This document shows positions 1-7,761 of a DNA stretch of 11,020 bases, in pieces. The stretch spans positions 1 to 11,020 of the forward strand of contig NZ_LGDY01000160.1 in the NCBI RefSeq assembly GCF_001279525.1. Direction: 5' to 3'. The stretch's first letter is position 1; each line of letters begins with the position of its first letter. This DNA is from Nocardia sp. NRRL S-836. GTDB taxonomy: Bacteria > Actinomycetota > Actinomycetes > Mycobacteriales > Pseudonocardiaceae. The notes beneath the pieces are model-generated. The model was given only the letters and a program-made list of their open reading frames with translations. It was not told where the DNA came from and searched no databases. The translations under genes and the position numbers were made by a program.

Positions 1-204
1 GGAGCGCGCGGTGAAGCGGCTGGCGCTGGGGCTGGGGCTGGGGCTGGGGCTGGGGCTGGCGAAGCGCGCGATGGAACTGCTGGCCAGCGGACTGCTGAAG
101 CGCGGGGCGAAACGGCTGGCGAGCGGGCAGTCGAAGCGCGCGGTGATGCGGCTGGCGCTAGGGCTGGCGATCCGCGGGGTGAAACGGCTGGTGCGAAGGC
201 TGGC
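1..204 (+). repeat. Five imperfect 36-bp coding tandem repeats
   Basis: In frame 1 the sequence falls into 12-codon units: 1-36, then 61-96, 97-132, 133-168 and 169-204. The peptide units start EARD, EARG, EARG and DPRG and share the pattern (E/D)-x-R-G-(E/D)-x-A-G-x-(R/K)-x-x. The first unit begins GARGEAAG. The array reaches the window edge and probably continues upstream. The unit length is a multiple of three, so copy-number change would keep the downstream frame. Confidence 0.75.
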
Positions 205-2109
205 GGCGCGGGCAGCGAACCGGCCGCCGACGTGACCACCGAACCGGCCGCTGGACTGCCTGCCGGGTTACCCGCCGACCTCCCGGCTGAAGCGCTTGGC
301 GGCTCGACTCCGGAACGCACTGAGCCGCACGCCGAACCGCTGGTCGCCCCGCCTGCCGAACCGTCCGCTGGAACGGCCACCGAGCCGTCTGCCGGACCGC
401 CCATCGAGCCGGCCGCCAAGCCGTCCGCGGAACCGCCCGCCGAGCCGTCCACCGAGGCCCCGAAAAGCCCCGAGGCAGGCTCGCGCAGGGGTACCCCCGA
501 GTCGGGAACCCCTGCGTTTCAACGTACTCACGACGTCCGACAAGATCGGGACGAGAGCGCGAAACCGCAGGTAGCGGAGCCAGCGGCGGTTGCGACTGCC
601 GCCCTGCCGCCGACCTCGCCGTGGGGTGGTCCGCCCGCACCGCGCCTCACCGGCCCGGTCGTCACGCCCGCCCCCAACCCGGTCCTGCCCTGGTGGCGCC
701 CACCGGCCGAGGCGGCGCCGGCGCAGGTGCTCGCGGTCGGGCTCGTCGCGGGGCTCGCCGGTGCCCTGCTCGCGCCGCCCGGCAGTGGGATCGGGTGGGT
801 GCTGGCCGGGCTGGTCGGGGTGGGCGCGGTGCTCTTCCACGCGGGTAAGCCGACCGTCGAGCGGGCGTTGTGGCTGGCTGCGGCGCTCGCGTTCCTGGCG
901 ATGGGGTTCCTGCGGGCCGCCGAGTGGTTGTTCCCGCTGTCGGTGCTGGCGTCGATGGTGTGCGGCTCCATCGCGATGGCGGGCGGGAAGAGCGTGCGCG
1001 GGCTCGTGTTCGGCGCGGTCGGGGTGGGGCTGGCCGGGTTCCGGTCCATTCCGTGGGTCTCGCGGAGTTTGAGCAAGCGCGGGCCCAAGAGCGTGCGGCC
1101 GTTCATCTCGGTCGGTGTGGCGTTGCTGCTGCTGGTGGTCTTCGGGTCGTTGCTCGCGGGTGCGGACAAGGCGTTCAACGACTTCCTCGAAAGCATGGTG
1201 CCGGACTGGGAGGTCGGCGAGTACGTGCGCACGGGCTTCTTCGGGGGTGTTGCGGCGTTCGGTGCTTTGGGTGCGTGCTACCTGGTGGCGGCGCCGGCGC
1301 GGATCAACGAGGACGTGGCGGGCAAGCCGGGGTCGTTGCGGCTCAAGGACTACGGGTTGCCGGTGGGTGTGCTCGTGGTGCTGTTCACGGGGTTCGTGGG
1401 GACGCAGATCGCGGTTCTGTTCGGTGGCGAGGCTTACGTGATGCGGACGGCGGGGGTCACGTTCGCCGAGTACGCGCGGACCGGGTTCTGGCAGCTGCTG
1501 TGGGTGACGATCCTGACGCTCGCGGTCATCGCCGGGGTGGCGCGGTTCGCGGTGAAGACCACGGCGCGGGACCGGTTGTGGCTGCGGGTGCTGCTCGGGG
1601 CGCTGGCGGTGCTGACGCTGGTGATCGTGACGAGTGCGTTGAGCCGCATGTGGTTCTACCAGCAGGCGTACGGGTGGACGGTGCTGCGGCTGCTCGTCGC
1701 GTCGTGCGAGCTCTGGCTCGGTGTGGTGTACCTGATGGTGATCGCGAGCGGGATCACGTTGCGCGCCAACTGGTTGCCGCGTGCGGTCGTCGGGACGGGG
1801 GCGGCGTTCTTCCTCGCGGTCGCGGTGGCGAACCCGGAACGGGTGGTGGCCGAGTACAACGTGACCCGCTTCGAGGCCACGCAGAAGATCGACACCTACT
1901 ACCTGTCGACGTTGTCGGCGGACGCGGTGCCCGCGTTGCTGCGGCTGCCGGAGGAAAAACGGGACTGCGCCTTGAAGTGGCTGAGGGCGCCGGGCGTCGA
2001 GACCGACTGGCGGGAGTGGAACCTGGCGCGCCACAACGCTCGTGAGTCACTCGATGGGATGAGGGTGACCGAACGCATCTGTGAGTCGCCTTACTACAGC
2101 GAACGGTAG
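1..2109 (+). CDS. DUF4153/DUF4173-family polytopic membrane protein with repetitive disordered N-terminus (5' partial)
   Basis: The reading frame is open from base 1 to the TAG at 2107-2109 (702 codons) with no stop, so the true start lies left of the window. The GTG at 232 sits inside a continuous low-complexity region and has no clear ribosome binding site. Codons 1-68 are Ala/Gly/Glu/Arg repeats. Codons 78-160 are Glu-Pro-Ala repeats, and the tail as a whole is probably disordered. From about codon 241 there are roughly ten hydrophobic segments (near 243-281, 290-348, 371-389, 412-431, 451-476, 495-517, 528-551, 560-588 and 595-612). A conserved polar C-terminus follows, with YNVTRF near 619 and DTYYLSTLSADAVPAL near 631. 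That tail, in the style N-x3-R ... LS-DAVP-L, is what I recognise as DUF4153/DUF4173. The biochemical function of the family is unknown to me. The protein should be a plasma-membrane protein. The tail composition makes the N-terminus unusual for the family. Confidence 0.8.
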   Translation, partial: GARGEAAGAGAGAGAGAGAGEARDGTAGQRTAEARGETAGERAVEARGDAAGARAGDPRGETAGAKAGGAGSEPAADVTTEPAAGLPAGLPADLPAEALGGSTPERTEPHAEPLVAPPAEPSAGTATEPSAGPPIEPAAKPSAEPPAEPSTEAPKSPEAGSRRGTPESGTPAFQRTHDVRQDRDESAKPQVAEPAAVATAALPPTSPWGGPPAPRLTGPVVTPAPNPVLPWWRPPAEAAPAQVLAVGLVAGLAGALLAPPGSGIGWVLAGLVGVGAVLFHAGKPTVERALWLAAALAFLAMGFLRAAEWLFPLSVLASMVCGSIAMAGGKSVRGLVFGAVGVGLAGFRSIPWVSRSLSKRGPKSVRPFISVGVALLLLVVFGSLLAGADKAFNDFLESMVPDWEVGEYVRTGFFGGVAAFGALGACYLVAAPARINEDVAGKPGSLRLKDYGLPVGVLVVLFTGFVGTQIAVLFGGEAYVMRTAGVTFAEYARTGFWQLLWVTILTLAVIAGVARFAVKTTARDRLWLRVLLGALAVLTLVIVTSALSRMWFYQQAYGWTVLRLLVASCELWLGVVYLMVIASGITLRANWLPRAVVGTGAAFFLAVAVANPERVVAEYNVTRFEATQKIDTYYLSTLSADAVPALLRLPEEKRDCALKWLRAPGVETDWREWNLARHNARESLDGMRVTERICESPYYSER
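28..57 (+). repeat. Five GGGGCT hexanucleotide repeats
   Basis: Five perfect copies of GGGGCT interrupt the first and second 36-bp units and encode alternating Ala-Gly. Each copy carries a run of four G separated by two bases, so the plus strand meets the usual pattern for an intramolecular G-quadruplex. Slippage would add or remove two codons without a frameshift. Confidence 0.85.
334..465 (+). repeat. Degenerate 24-bp Glu-Pro-Ala coding repeats
   Basis: The protein here reads in octapeptide units beginning EP: EPLVAPPA (334-357), EPSAGTAT (358-381), EPSAGPPI (382-405) and EPAAKPSA (406-429). A half unit EPPA (430-441) and EPSTEAPK (442-465) follow. The period is 24 bp. It probably forms an extended acidic, proline-rich linker before the membrane domain. 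Confidence 0.6.
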
Positions 2110-2172
2110 TTGTTGACCACAGGTAAAGTTGCGGGTCCACCGGTTGCCGAGAGGGTGAGAAGTGACGCTGTC

Positions 2173-5100
2173 GTGACCATTGCGGCCGAACCCGTTGTTC
2201 TTCGATCGATGTTCACGGCAGGGGATGCGCCCACCCCGCGCACACTGCTGGACATCCTGCGCGCGAGTGCCGAACAGCACCCGGACGCGCCGGCCGTCGA
2301 CGACGGCACCACCGCGCTCACGTACCGCGCGCTGCTCGCCGAAGTGCTGGAGCTCAAGGACAAGCTCGCCGCCGAGGGCGTCGGGGTCGGTGACCGGGTC
2401 GGCATCCGCGTGCCGTCCGGCACCGCCGACCTCTACGTGTCGATCCTCGCCACGCTCGCGGCCGGTGCCGCCTACGTGCCGGTCGACTTCGAGGACCCCG
2501 ACGAGCGCGCCGAGCTCGTTTTCGGTGAGGCACAGGTGAGTGCGGTGCTCGGCGCCGGCCGAAGCGTTGCGCTGCACGGGACTCCGCTGGGCATGCTCGG
2601 CGAACCGGGTCTCGACAACGACGCGTGGATCATCTTCACCTCCGGCTCCACCGGTAAGCCGAAGGGCGTCGCGGTGACGCACCGGTCAGCCGCTGCGTTC
2701 GTGGACGCCGAGGCGCGGCTGTTCCTGCCCGACGAGCCGATCGGGCCGGACGACCGCGTGCTCGCGGGGCTTTCGGTCGCGTTCGACGCCTCCTGCGAGG
2801 AGATGTGGCTCGCGTGGCGGCACGGCGCCTGCCTGGTCCCGGCGCCGCGGTCGCTGGTGCGCACCGGGATGGACCTCGGCCCGTGGCTGGTCGAGCAGGA
2901 GATCACCGTCGTCTCCACGGTTCCGACGCTGGCCGCGCTGTGGCCGGTCGAGGCGCTGGACGACGTGCGGCTGCTGATCTTCGGCGGCGAGGCCTGCCCG
3001 CCGGAGCTGGCCGAGCGGCTCGCGGTCGAGGGCCGCGAGGTCTGGAACACCTACGGGCCAACGGAAGCGACCGTCGTGGCCTGTGCCGCGCGGATGACCG
3101 GCGAAGGTCCCGTGCGCATCGGCCTGCCGCTGGACGGCTGGGAGCTCGTCGTCGTCGACGCGCAGGGCGACGTGGTGCCGATGGGCGAGTCCGGCGAGCT
3201 GGTGATCGGTGGCGTCGGCCTGGCGCGCTACCTGGACGCCGAGAAGGACGCGCAGAAGTACGCGCCGCTGCCCTCGATGGGCTGGGATCGTGCGTACCGC
3301 AGCGGGGACGTGGTCCGCGCCGAGCCGGAGGGACTGGTGTTCCTCGGCCGCGCGGACGAGCAGATCAAGCTCGGTGGCCGCCGGATCGAGCTCGGCGAGG
3401 TCGACGCGGCGCTGGCGGCGCTGCCCGGTGTCGCCGGAGCCGCGGCGGCCGTGCGCACGACGCGGGGCGGCAACCAGATCCTCGTCGGCTACGTCGTCGC
3501 CGACGGCGGGTTCGACCAGGAGGCGGCCGTCGAGCAGTTGCGGGCCGAGCTGCCCGCCGCGCTGGTGCCGTTGATCGCGGTGGTCGACACGCTGCCGACG
3601 CGCACGTCCGGCAAGGTCGACCGGGCCGCGCTGCCGTGGCCGCTGGCGTCGATGGACACCGCGGGCGTGGTGTTCTCCGGCGTCGAGGGCTGGCTCGCGG
3701 AGCAGTGGGCCGCCGTGCTCGGCTCCGGGCCCGCCTCCGAGGGCGCGAACTTCTTCGCCTCCGGCGGCAGCTCGCTGGGCGCCGCACAGCTGGTCTCGAT
3801 GGTCCGCACGCGGTACCCGAGCACCTCCGTCTCGGACATCTACCAGAACCCGACGCTGTACAAGCTCGCCCGCCGCCTGGAGTCCTACGGCGAGACGGCC
3901 GAGGTGCGCGAGGTCGCGCCCACGCCGCGGTGGACCGGCGTGGTCCAGACGCTGCTGATGATCCCGCTGCTCACGATCTCCGGTGCGCGCTGGGTCGTGG
4001 CGCTGACGGCCCTGTCGAACGTGCTGGGCTGGACCTCCGTGTCGTGGTGGTGGGTCGCCGCCGGGTTCGTGCTGTTCCTCAGCCCCGCCGGCCGGCTCGC
4101 GATCTCCGCCGGTGGCGCGCGGTTGCTGCTGCGCGGCGTGAAGCCCGGCGAGTACCCGCGCGGTGGCTCCGTCCACCTGCGACTGTGGACCGCCGAGATG
4201 CTGGCTCAGATGTCGCGGGCCACCGAACTTTCCGGCTCGTGGGTCACGCACTACGCGCGGGCGCTGGGCGCGAAGATCGGCACCGGTGTCGACCTGCACT
4301 CGCTGCCGCCCGTGACGGGCATGCTGAAGGTCGGGCGTGGCGCCGCGATCGAGCCCGAGGTCGACCTGTCCGGCTGGTGGCTGGACGGCGACCGGCTGCG
4401 CATCGGCCGCATCCGCATCGGCGCGGGCGCGACCGTGGGTGCGCGCAGCACGCTGTTCCCCGGCGCGCGGATCGGCAAGCGGGCCGAGGTGGCACCCGGT
4501 TCGGGCGTGGTCGGCTCCGTGCCGACCGGCCAGCGCTGGGCGGGCGTTCCCGCCACCCGTGAGGGCAAGGCGGCGCGGTCGTTCCCGTCACGCCGCCCGG
4601 AGCGGTCGCGCTTCTGGAGCTTCATGTACGGCGTCTCGTCCGGCCTGCTGGGCGCGCTGCCGCTGCTGGCGGCGGCTCCGGCCGTGCTGTTCGTGCTGCG
4701 CCGCCCCGTGACGCTGACGTCGGCGCTGTGGGACGTCCCGGCCGCCTCGGCGATCTGGTTCGGCTCCTACGCGCTGCTGGTGCTCCTCGCCGTGCGGTTG
4801 CTGGGCATCGGCATGCGCGAGGGCCACTACCCCGTGCACAGCCGCGTGGCGTGGGCGGCGTGGACGACCGAGCGGTTGATGAACAACGCGCGCTCGGCCC
4901 TGTTCCCGCTGTACGCCTCGCTGTTCACGCCGGTGTGGCTGCGGCTGCTCGGCATGAAGGTCGGCCGCCGCGTCGAGGCGTCGACCGTGGTCGCGCTGCC
5001 GAAGATGACGCGCGTCGGCGACGGCGCGTTCCTGGCCGACGACACGATGGTCGCGTCCTACGAGCTCGGCGGCGGCTGGCTGCGCATCGCGACCGCCCGC

Positions 5101-5946
5101 GTGGGCAAGAGGGCGTTCCTGGGCAACTCGGGCATGACCGCGCCCGGCCGGACCGTGCCGAAGGGCGGGCTCGTCGGCGTGCTGTCGGCGGCTCCGAAGC
5201 GCGCCAAGGCCGGGTCGTCGTACCTGGGCATGCCGCCGATGAAGCTGCCGCGCACCGCGGCCGCCTCGGACGACTCGCGCACCTACGACCCGCCGGCGCA
5301 CCTGCTGTGGGCGCGCGCGGTGGTGGAGCTGTTCCGGTTCGTCCCGGTGATGCTGAACGTGGCGCTGGTCGTGCTGGTGTTCTTCGCGCTGAAGGCGTTC
5401 GGGCTGTGGTGGGCCGGTGTCGTGCTGCTGGCCGCCGGTGTCGCCGCGTGCGTGGTGGCCGCCGCCGCCAAGTGGCTGCTGGTCGGGCGGTTCAAGGTGC
5501 GCGAGTACCCGCTGTGGTCGGCGTTCGTGTGGCGCAACGAGCTGGCGGACACGTTCGTCGAGGTGCTCGCGGTGCCGTGGCTGATCGGGTTCTCCGGCGG
5601 CACGCCGATCATGAACCTGTGGCTGCGGTCGCTGGGTGCCTCCGTCGGCCGCGGCGTGTGGTGCGAGTCGTACTGGCTGCCGGAGGCGGACCTGGTCGCG
5701 CTCGGCGCGGGCGCGTCGGTGAACCGCGGCTGCGTCGTGCAGACGCACCTGTTCCACGACCGGATCCTGCGCATGGACCGCGTGACGCTCGGCGCGGGCT
5801 CCACTCTGGGCCCGCACGGCATCGTCCTGCCGGGAGCGTCCGTCGGCGCGCACACCACGATCGGACCCGCCTCGCTCGTCATGCGCGGTGAGGACGTGCC
5901 GTCGGGAACCCGTTGGCTGGGCAACCCGATCTCCGCGTGGTCATGA
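2173..5946 (+). CDS. pls: Pls/PosA-family single-module NRPS, probable epsilon-poly-L-lysine-type synthetase
   Basis: This predicted membrane enzyme (1257 aa from GTG 2173) would activate one basic amino acid and polymerise it into an isopeptide homopolymer. The adenylation domain has FTSGSTGKPKG at 155, FDASCEEMW at 204, NTYGPTE at 292, YRSGD at 375, GRADEQIKLGGRR at 392 and the catalytic Lys at 481. The carrier domain has GGSSL with phosphopantetheine Ser534. Six membrane segments (near 591-613, 623-645, 814-840, 857-880, 1057-1078 and 1080-1104) alternate with three soluble domains (about 690-800, 925-1028 and 1150-1257). C1 and C3 show hexapeptide-type Ile/Val-Gly periodicity, like left-handed beta-helix acyltransferases. 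This is the known Pls architecture (S. albulus Pls is about 1319 aa), and there is no condensation or thioesterase domain. The pocket residues read DAESIGTVVK, suggesting lysine. Start: GTG 2173 has GAGAAG about 10 nt upstream. The open frame begins at TTG 2110, and ATG 2209 is an alternative. The stop overlaps the next gene's ATG. Confidence 0.92.
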   Translation: MTIAAEPVVLRSMFTAGDAPTPRTLLDILRASAEQHPDAPAVDDGTTALTYRALLAEVLELKDKLAAEGVGVGDRVGIRVPSGTADLYVSILATLAAGAAYVPVDFEDPDERAELVFGEAQVSAVLGAGRSVALHGTPLGMLGEPGLDNDAWIIFTSGSTGKPKGVAVTHRSAAAFVDAEARLFLPDEPIGPDDRVLAGLSVAFDASCEEMWLAWRHGACLVPAPRSLVRTGMDLGPWLVEQEITVVSTVPTLAALWPVEALDDVRLLIFGGEACPPELAERLAVEGREVWNTYGPTEATVVACAARMTGEGPVRIGLPLDGWELVVVDAQGDVVPMGESGELVIGGVGLARYLDAEKDAQKYAPLPSMGWDRAYRSGDVVRAEPEGLVFLGRADEQIKLGGRRIELGEVDAALAALPGVAGAAAAVRTTRGGNQILVGYVVADGGFDQEAAVEQLRAELPAALVPLIAVVDTLPTRTSGKVDRAALPWPLASMDTAGVVFSGVEGWLAEQWAAVLGSGPASEGANFFASGGSSLGAAQLVSMVRTRYPSTSVSDIYQNPTLYKLARRLESYGETAEVREVAPTPRWTGVVQTLLMIPLLTISGARWVVALTALSNVLGWTSVSWWWVAAGFVLFLSPAGRLAISAGGARLLLRGVKPGEYPRGGSVHLRLWTAEMLAQMSRATELSGSWVTHYARALGAKIGTGVDLHSLPPVTGMLKVGRGAAIEPEVDLSGWWLDGDRLRIGRIRIGAGATVGARSTLFPGARIGKRAEVAPGSGVVGSVPTGQRWAGVPATREGKAARSFPSRRPERSRFWSFMYGVSSGLLGALPLLAAAPAVLFVLRRPVTLTSALWDVPAASAIWFGSYALLVLLAVRLLGIGMREGHYPVHSRVAWAAWTTERLMNNARSALFPLYASLFTPVWLRLLGMKVGRRVEASTVVALPKMTRVGDGAFLADDTMVASYELGGGWLRIATARVGKRAFLGNSGMTAPGRTVPKGGLVGVLSAAPKRAKAGSSYLGMPPMKLPRTAAASDDSRTYDPPAHLLWARAVVELFRFVPVMLNVALVVLVFFALKAFGLWWAGVVLLAAGVAACVVAAAAKWLLVGRFKVREYPLWSAFVWRNELADTFVEVLAVPWLIGFSGGTPIMNLWLRSLGASVGRGVWCESYWLPEADLVALGAGASVNRGCVVQTHLFHDRILRMDRVTLGAGSTLGPHGIVLPGASVGAHTTIGPASLVMRGEDVPSGTRWLGNPISAWS

Positions 5947-7142
5947 GCTTCTCCGTACACCATTACGCGCTGGAGCTCGACTACAAGCCGCACTCCGCGC
6001 GCCTTTCCGGGCGCGCGGTGCTGCAGGCTTCCTGCACGTCGCTGTCGTCGTTCTCGCTGTCCTTCGGCCCGTTGCGGGTCTCGAAGGTGCTGGTGAACGG
6101 CAGACCGGCGCGCTACGGGCACGCGGGCGGCGTGCTGAACGTGCGGGCGGCGGTGCGCGGGTCCTTCTCGGTCGAGGTCCGGTACTCGGGCACGCCCGTG
6201 CCGGTCTCGACGCCCGAGTGGGGCGACCTCGGCTGGGACCAGCTGACCGACGGCTCGCTGGTGGCGTCGCAGCCGATCGGCGCGCCGTCGTGGTTCCCGT
6301 GCCTGGACGAGCCGTCGTCCAAGGCGTCGTACCACCTGGAGGTGACCGCGCCGTCGCCGTACACCGTGGTGTGCAACGGGGTGCTGGTCGACGGCAAGGT
6401 CTCCGGCAGCACCACGCGGTGGACGTACTCGATGGCCGCACCGATGGCGACCTACCTCGCGACCGTCCAGATCGGACAGTACGTCGAGGCGCTGCCCGGT
6501 GTGTGGGCGCCCGCGCGGTTGCGGCGGCTCGTCGCGCACGACTTCGCGCGGCAGAACCAGATGATCGAGCTGTTCTCGTCGCTGTTCGGGCCCTACCCGT
6601 TCGCGCGGTACTCGGTGGTCGTGACCGACGACGCGCTCGACGTTCCCGTCGAGGCGCAGGGCTTGTCGACGTTCGGCGCCAACCACGTGGACGGGCGGCG
6701 CGGTTCGGAACGGCTGGTGGCGCACGAGCTGGCGCACCAGTGGTTCGGCAACTCCGTGGGAATCGCGGCCTGGGAGCACATCTGGCTCAACGAGGGCTTC
6801 GCCTGCTACTCGGAGTGGCTGTGGTCGGAGGCTTCCGGTGGGCGTTCGGCGGACGCGTGCGCCGCCGGGGCCCGTGACCTGCTGCGCAGGCTGCCGCAGG
6901 ACCTGGTGATCGGCCGGCCGCCGCGCGCGGACTGGTTTGACGACCGGGTCTACAAGCGCGGTGCCCTGACGTTGCACGTGCTGCGCCGCGCGATGGGCGA
7001 CGACTCGTTCTTCGCGTTGGTGCGGGAGTGGTGTGCGCGCAACCGGCACGGTGTGGTGACCACCGACGACTTCCTCGCGCTCGCCGGGCACCGGGACCTG
7101 CTCAGCCGCTGGCTGTTCAAGCCGGAGCTGCCCCCGCGGTGA
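5943..7142 (+). CDS. Compact M1-family zinc metallo-aminopeptidase coupled to the polymer synthetase
   Basis: This is a 399-aa gluzincin with an N-terminal beta-sandwich and a thermolysin-like catalytic domain. It carries the zinc motif HELAH at 261-265 with the third ligand Glu284 in NEGFA, exactly the HExxH-x18-E spacing of M1. The likely transition-state Tyr is Tyr337 in VYKRGALTLHVLR. The position of the GAMEN exopeptidase motif reads VEAQG (Glu237), a variant that keeps the acidic residue. The protein ends soon after the catalytic domain, so the large C-terminal helical domain of PepN-type enzymes is absent. No signal peptide is visible, so it is probably cytoplasmic. ATG 5943 overlaps the synthetase TGA (ATGA). 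I see no Shine-Dalgarno sequence in the preceding 20 nt, which suggests translation by re-initiation. M1-type zinc aminopeptidases that degrade epsilon-poly-lysine are known from producers, so the likely job is trimming or detoxifying the polymer (inference). An alternative is a general peptidase. Confidence 0.9.
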   Translation: MSFSVHHYALELDYKPHSARLSGRAVLQASCTSLSSFSLSFGPLRVSKVLVNGRPARYGHAGGVLNVRAAVRGSFSVEVRYSGTPVPVSTPEWGDLGWDQLTDGSLVASQPIGAPSWFPCLDEPSSKASYHLEVTAPSPYTVVCNGVLVDGKVSGSTTRWTYSMAAPMATYLATVQIGQYVEALPGVWAPARLRRLVAHDFARQNQMIELFSSLFGPYPFARYSVVVTDDALDVPVEAQGLSTFGANHVDGRRGSERLVAHELAHQWFGNSVGIAAWEHIWLNEGFACYSEWLWSEASGGRSADACAAGARDLLRRLPQDLVIGRPPRADWFDDRVYKRGALTLHVLRRAMGDDSFFALVREWCARNRHGVVTTDDFLALAGHRDLLSRWLFKPELPPR

Positions 7143-7761
7143 ACCGCCACACCAGCGGCGGACGGCCACCCTTGGGCAGCGCCGACGCGTGCTGGGTGGT
7201 GCGTTCGAGGCCGGGCACGCGGTCCATCGTGCGGCCCAGGTTGGCCGGGTAGGGGCGGTCGCCGGTCAGGGACTCGGTCACGTCGAGCGCCTGCGCCGTG
7301 GTGAACTCGGGCCCGAGCAGGCCGGCGGTGAACGCCACGTCGCGCCACAGCCTGTCGGCCAGCAGCGGCCGGCAGTCGGCGACGATCCGGTCGTGGTCGA
7401 AGGCCAGCGCGGGCACGCCGTCCAGCGGCGTCCAGACGGCCAGGTCACCGGCCGGGCGGGCGATCGTGGCCCACAGGGCGATCGAGAGGGTCGGGCCGCG
7501 CGGGTCGCGCGAGGGCTCGTCGAACGTGGCGAGCTGCCCGGTCGCCGTCACGGACTCCTCGGCGAGGCCCAGCTTTCCGGTGACGGCCCTGGTGGTCGCG
7601 TCGCGCAGCCGTTCGCCCTTGCCCAGCAAGACACCGGGAAGGGCGAGCTCGCCCGCGAACGGCTCGTGCGCGCGCGGTGCCACCCCGAGGAGCACCGCGC
7701 GCGTGTCCGGGTCAAACCGGAGCGCGATCACGTCCACCGACACCAGCGTCGACTCGATCAT
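7117..7761 (-). CDS. NrtR-like regulator: degenerate NUDIX domain plus C-terminal winged helix
   Basis: The 214-aa protein starts with a NUDIX fold (VSVDVIALRF near 7-16, then the box at 43-66). The box keeps Glu50 and Arg58, but the metal-binding REUxEE core reads RAVTGK: the three catalytic glutamates are Ala59, Gly62 and Lys63, and the second Gly of LPGG is Val44. Hydrolase activity is therefore doubtful. The last 60 residues (about 150-208) have the pattern FT..QAL...ESLTG ... NLGR ... GRPPLVWRF, which matches the winged-helix domain of the NrtR family of NUDIX-related repressors. Those bind ADP-ribose or related nucleotides to control NAD genes. It is the last gene of the leftward operon. 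Its ATG lies 50 nt inside the preceding gene, and its 3' end overlaps the convergent M1 gene by 26 bp. Likely role: ligand-responsive repressor of this operon. A plain inactive NUDIX protein is the alternative. Confidence 0.8.
   Translation of the reverse strand: MIESTLVSVDVIALRFDPDTRAVLLGVAPRAHEPFAGELALPGVLLGKGERLRDATTRAVTGKLGLAEESVTATGQLATFDEPSRDPRGPTLSIALWATIARPAGDLAVWTPLDGVPALAFDHDRIVADCRPLLADRLWRDVAFTAGLLGPEFTTAQALDVTESLTGDRPYPANLGRTMDRVPGLERTTQHASALPKGGRPPLVWRFTAGAAPA

Noticed and set aside
232..232. GTG at 232 as the start of the DUF4153-type protein
   Set aside because: The same frame is open back to base 1 with continuous repeat-type protein sequence, and there is no ribosome binding site before 232.
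268..2034. Long minus-strand open frame opposite the DUF4153-type gene
   Set aside because: Its product is Arg/His/Gln-rich with no domain, the usual shadow of a high-GC gene.
2110..2112. TTG at 2110 as the start of the Pls-type synthetase
   Set aside because: It is simply the first possible start codon after the upstream stop. The TTG touches that stop, and no Shine-Dalgarno sequence precedes it. GTG 2173 has a modest purine-rich site and gives an N-terminus of normal style.
2113..2129. TTGACC and TAAAGT as a promoter for the synthetase
   Set aside because: TTGACC has no -10 at a usable distance, and TAAAGT has no -35. The two cannot pair, so there is no convincing promoter in this gap.
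5283..7169. 628-codon minus-strand frame opposite the synthetase and M1 genes
   Set aside because: It is antisense to two genes with intact catalytic motifs, and its product is Arg/Pro/Thr-rich without recognisable motifs.
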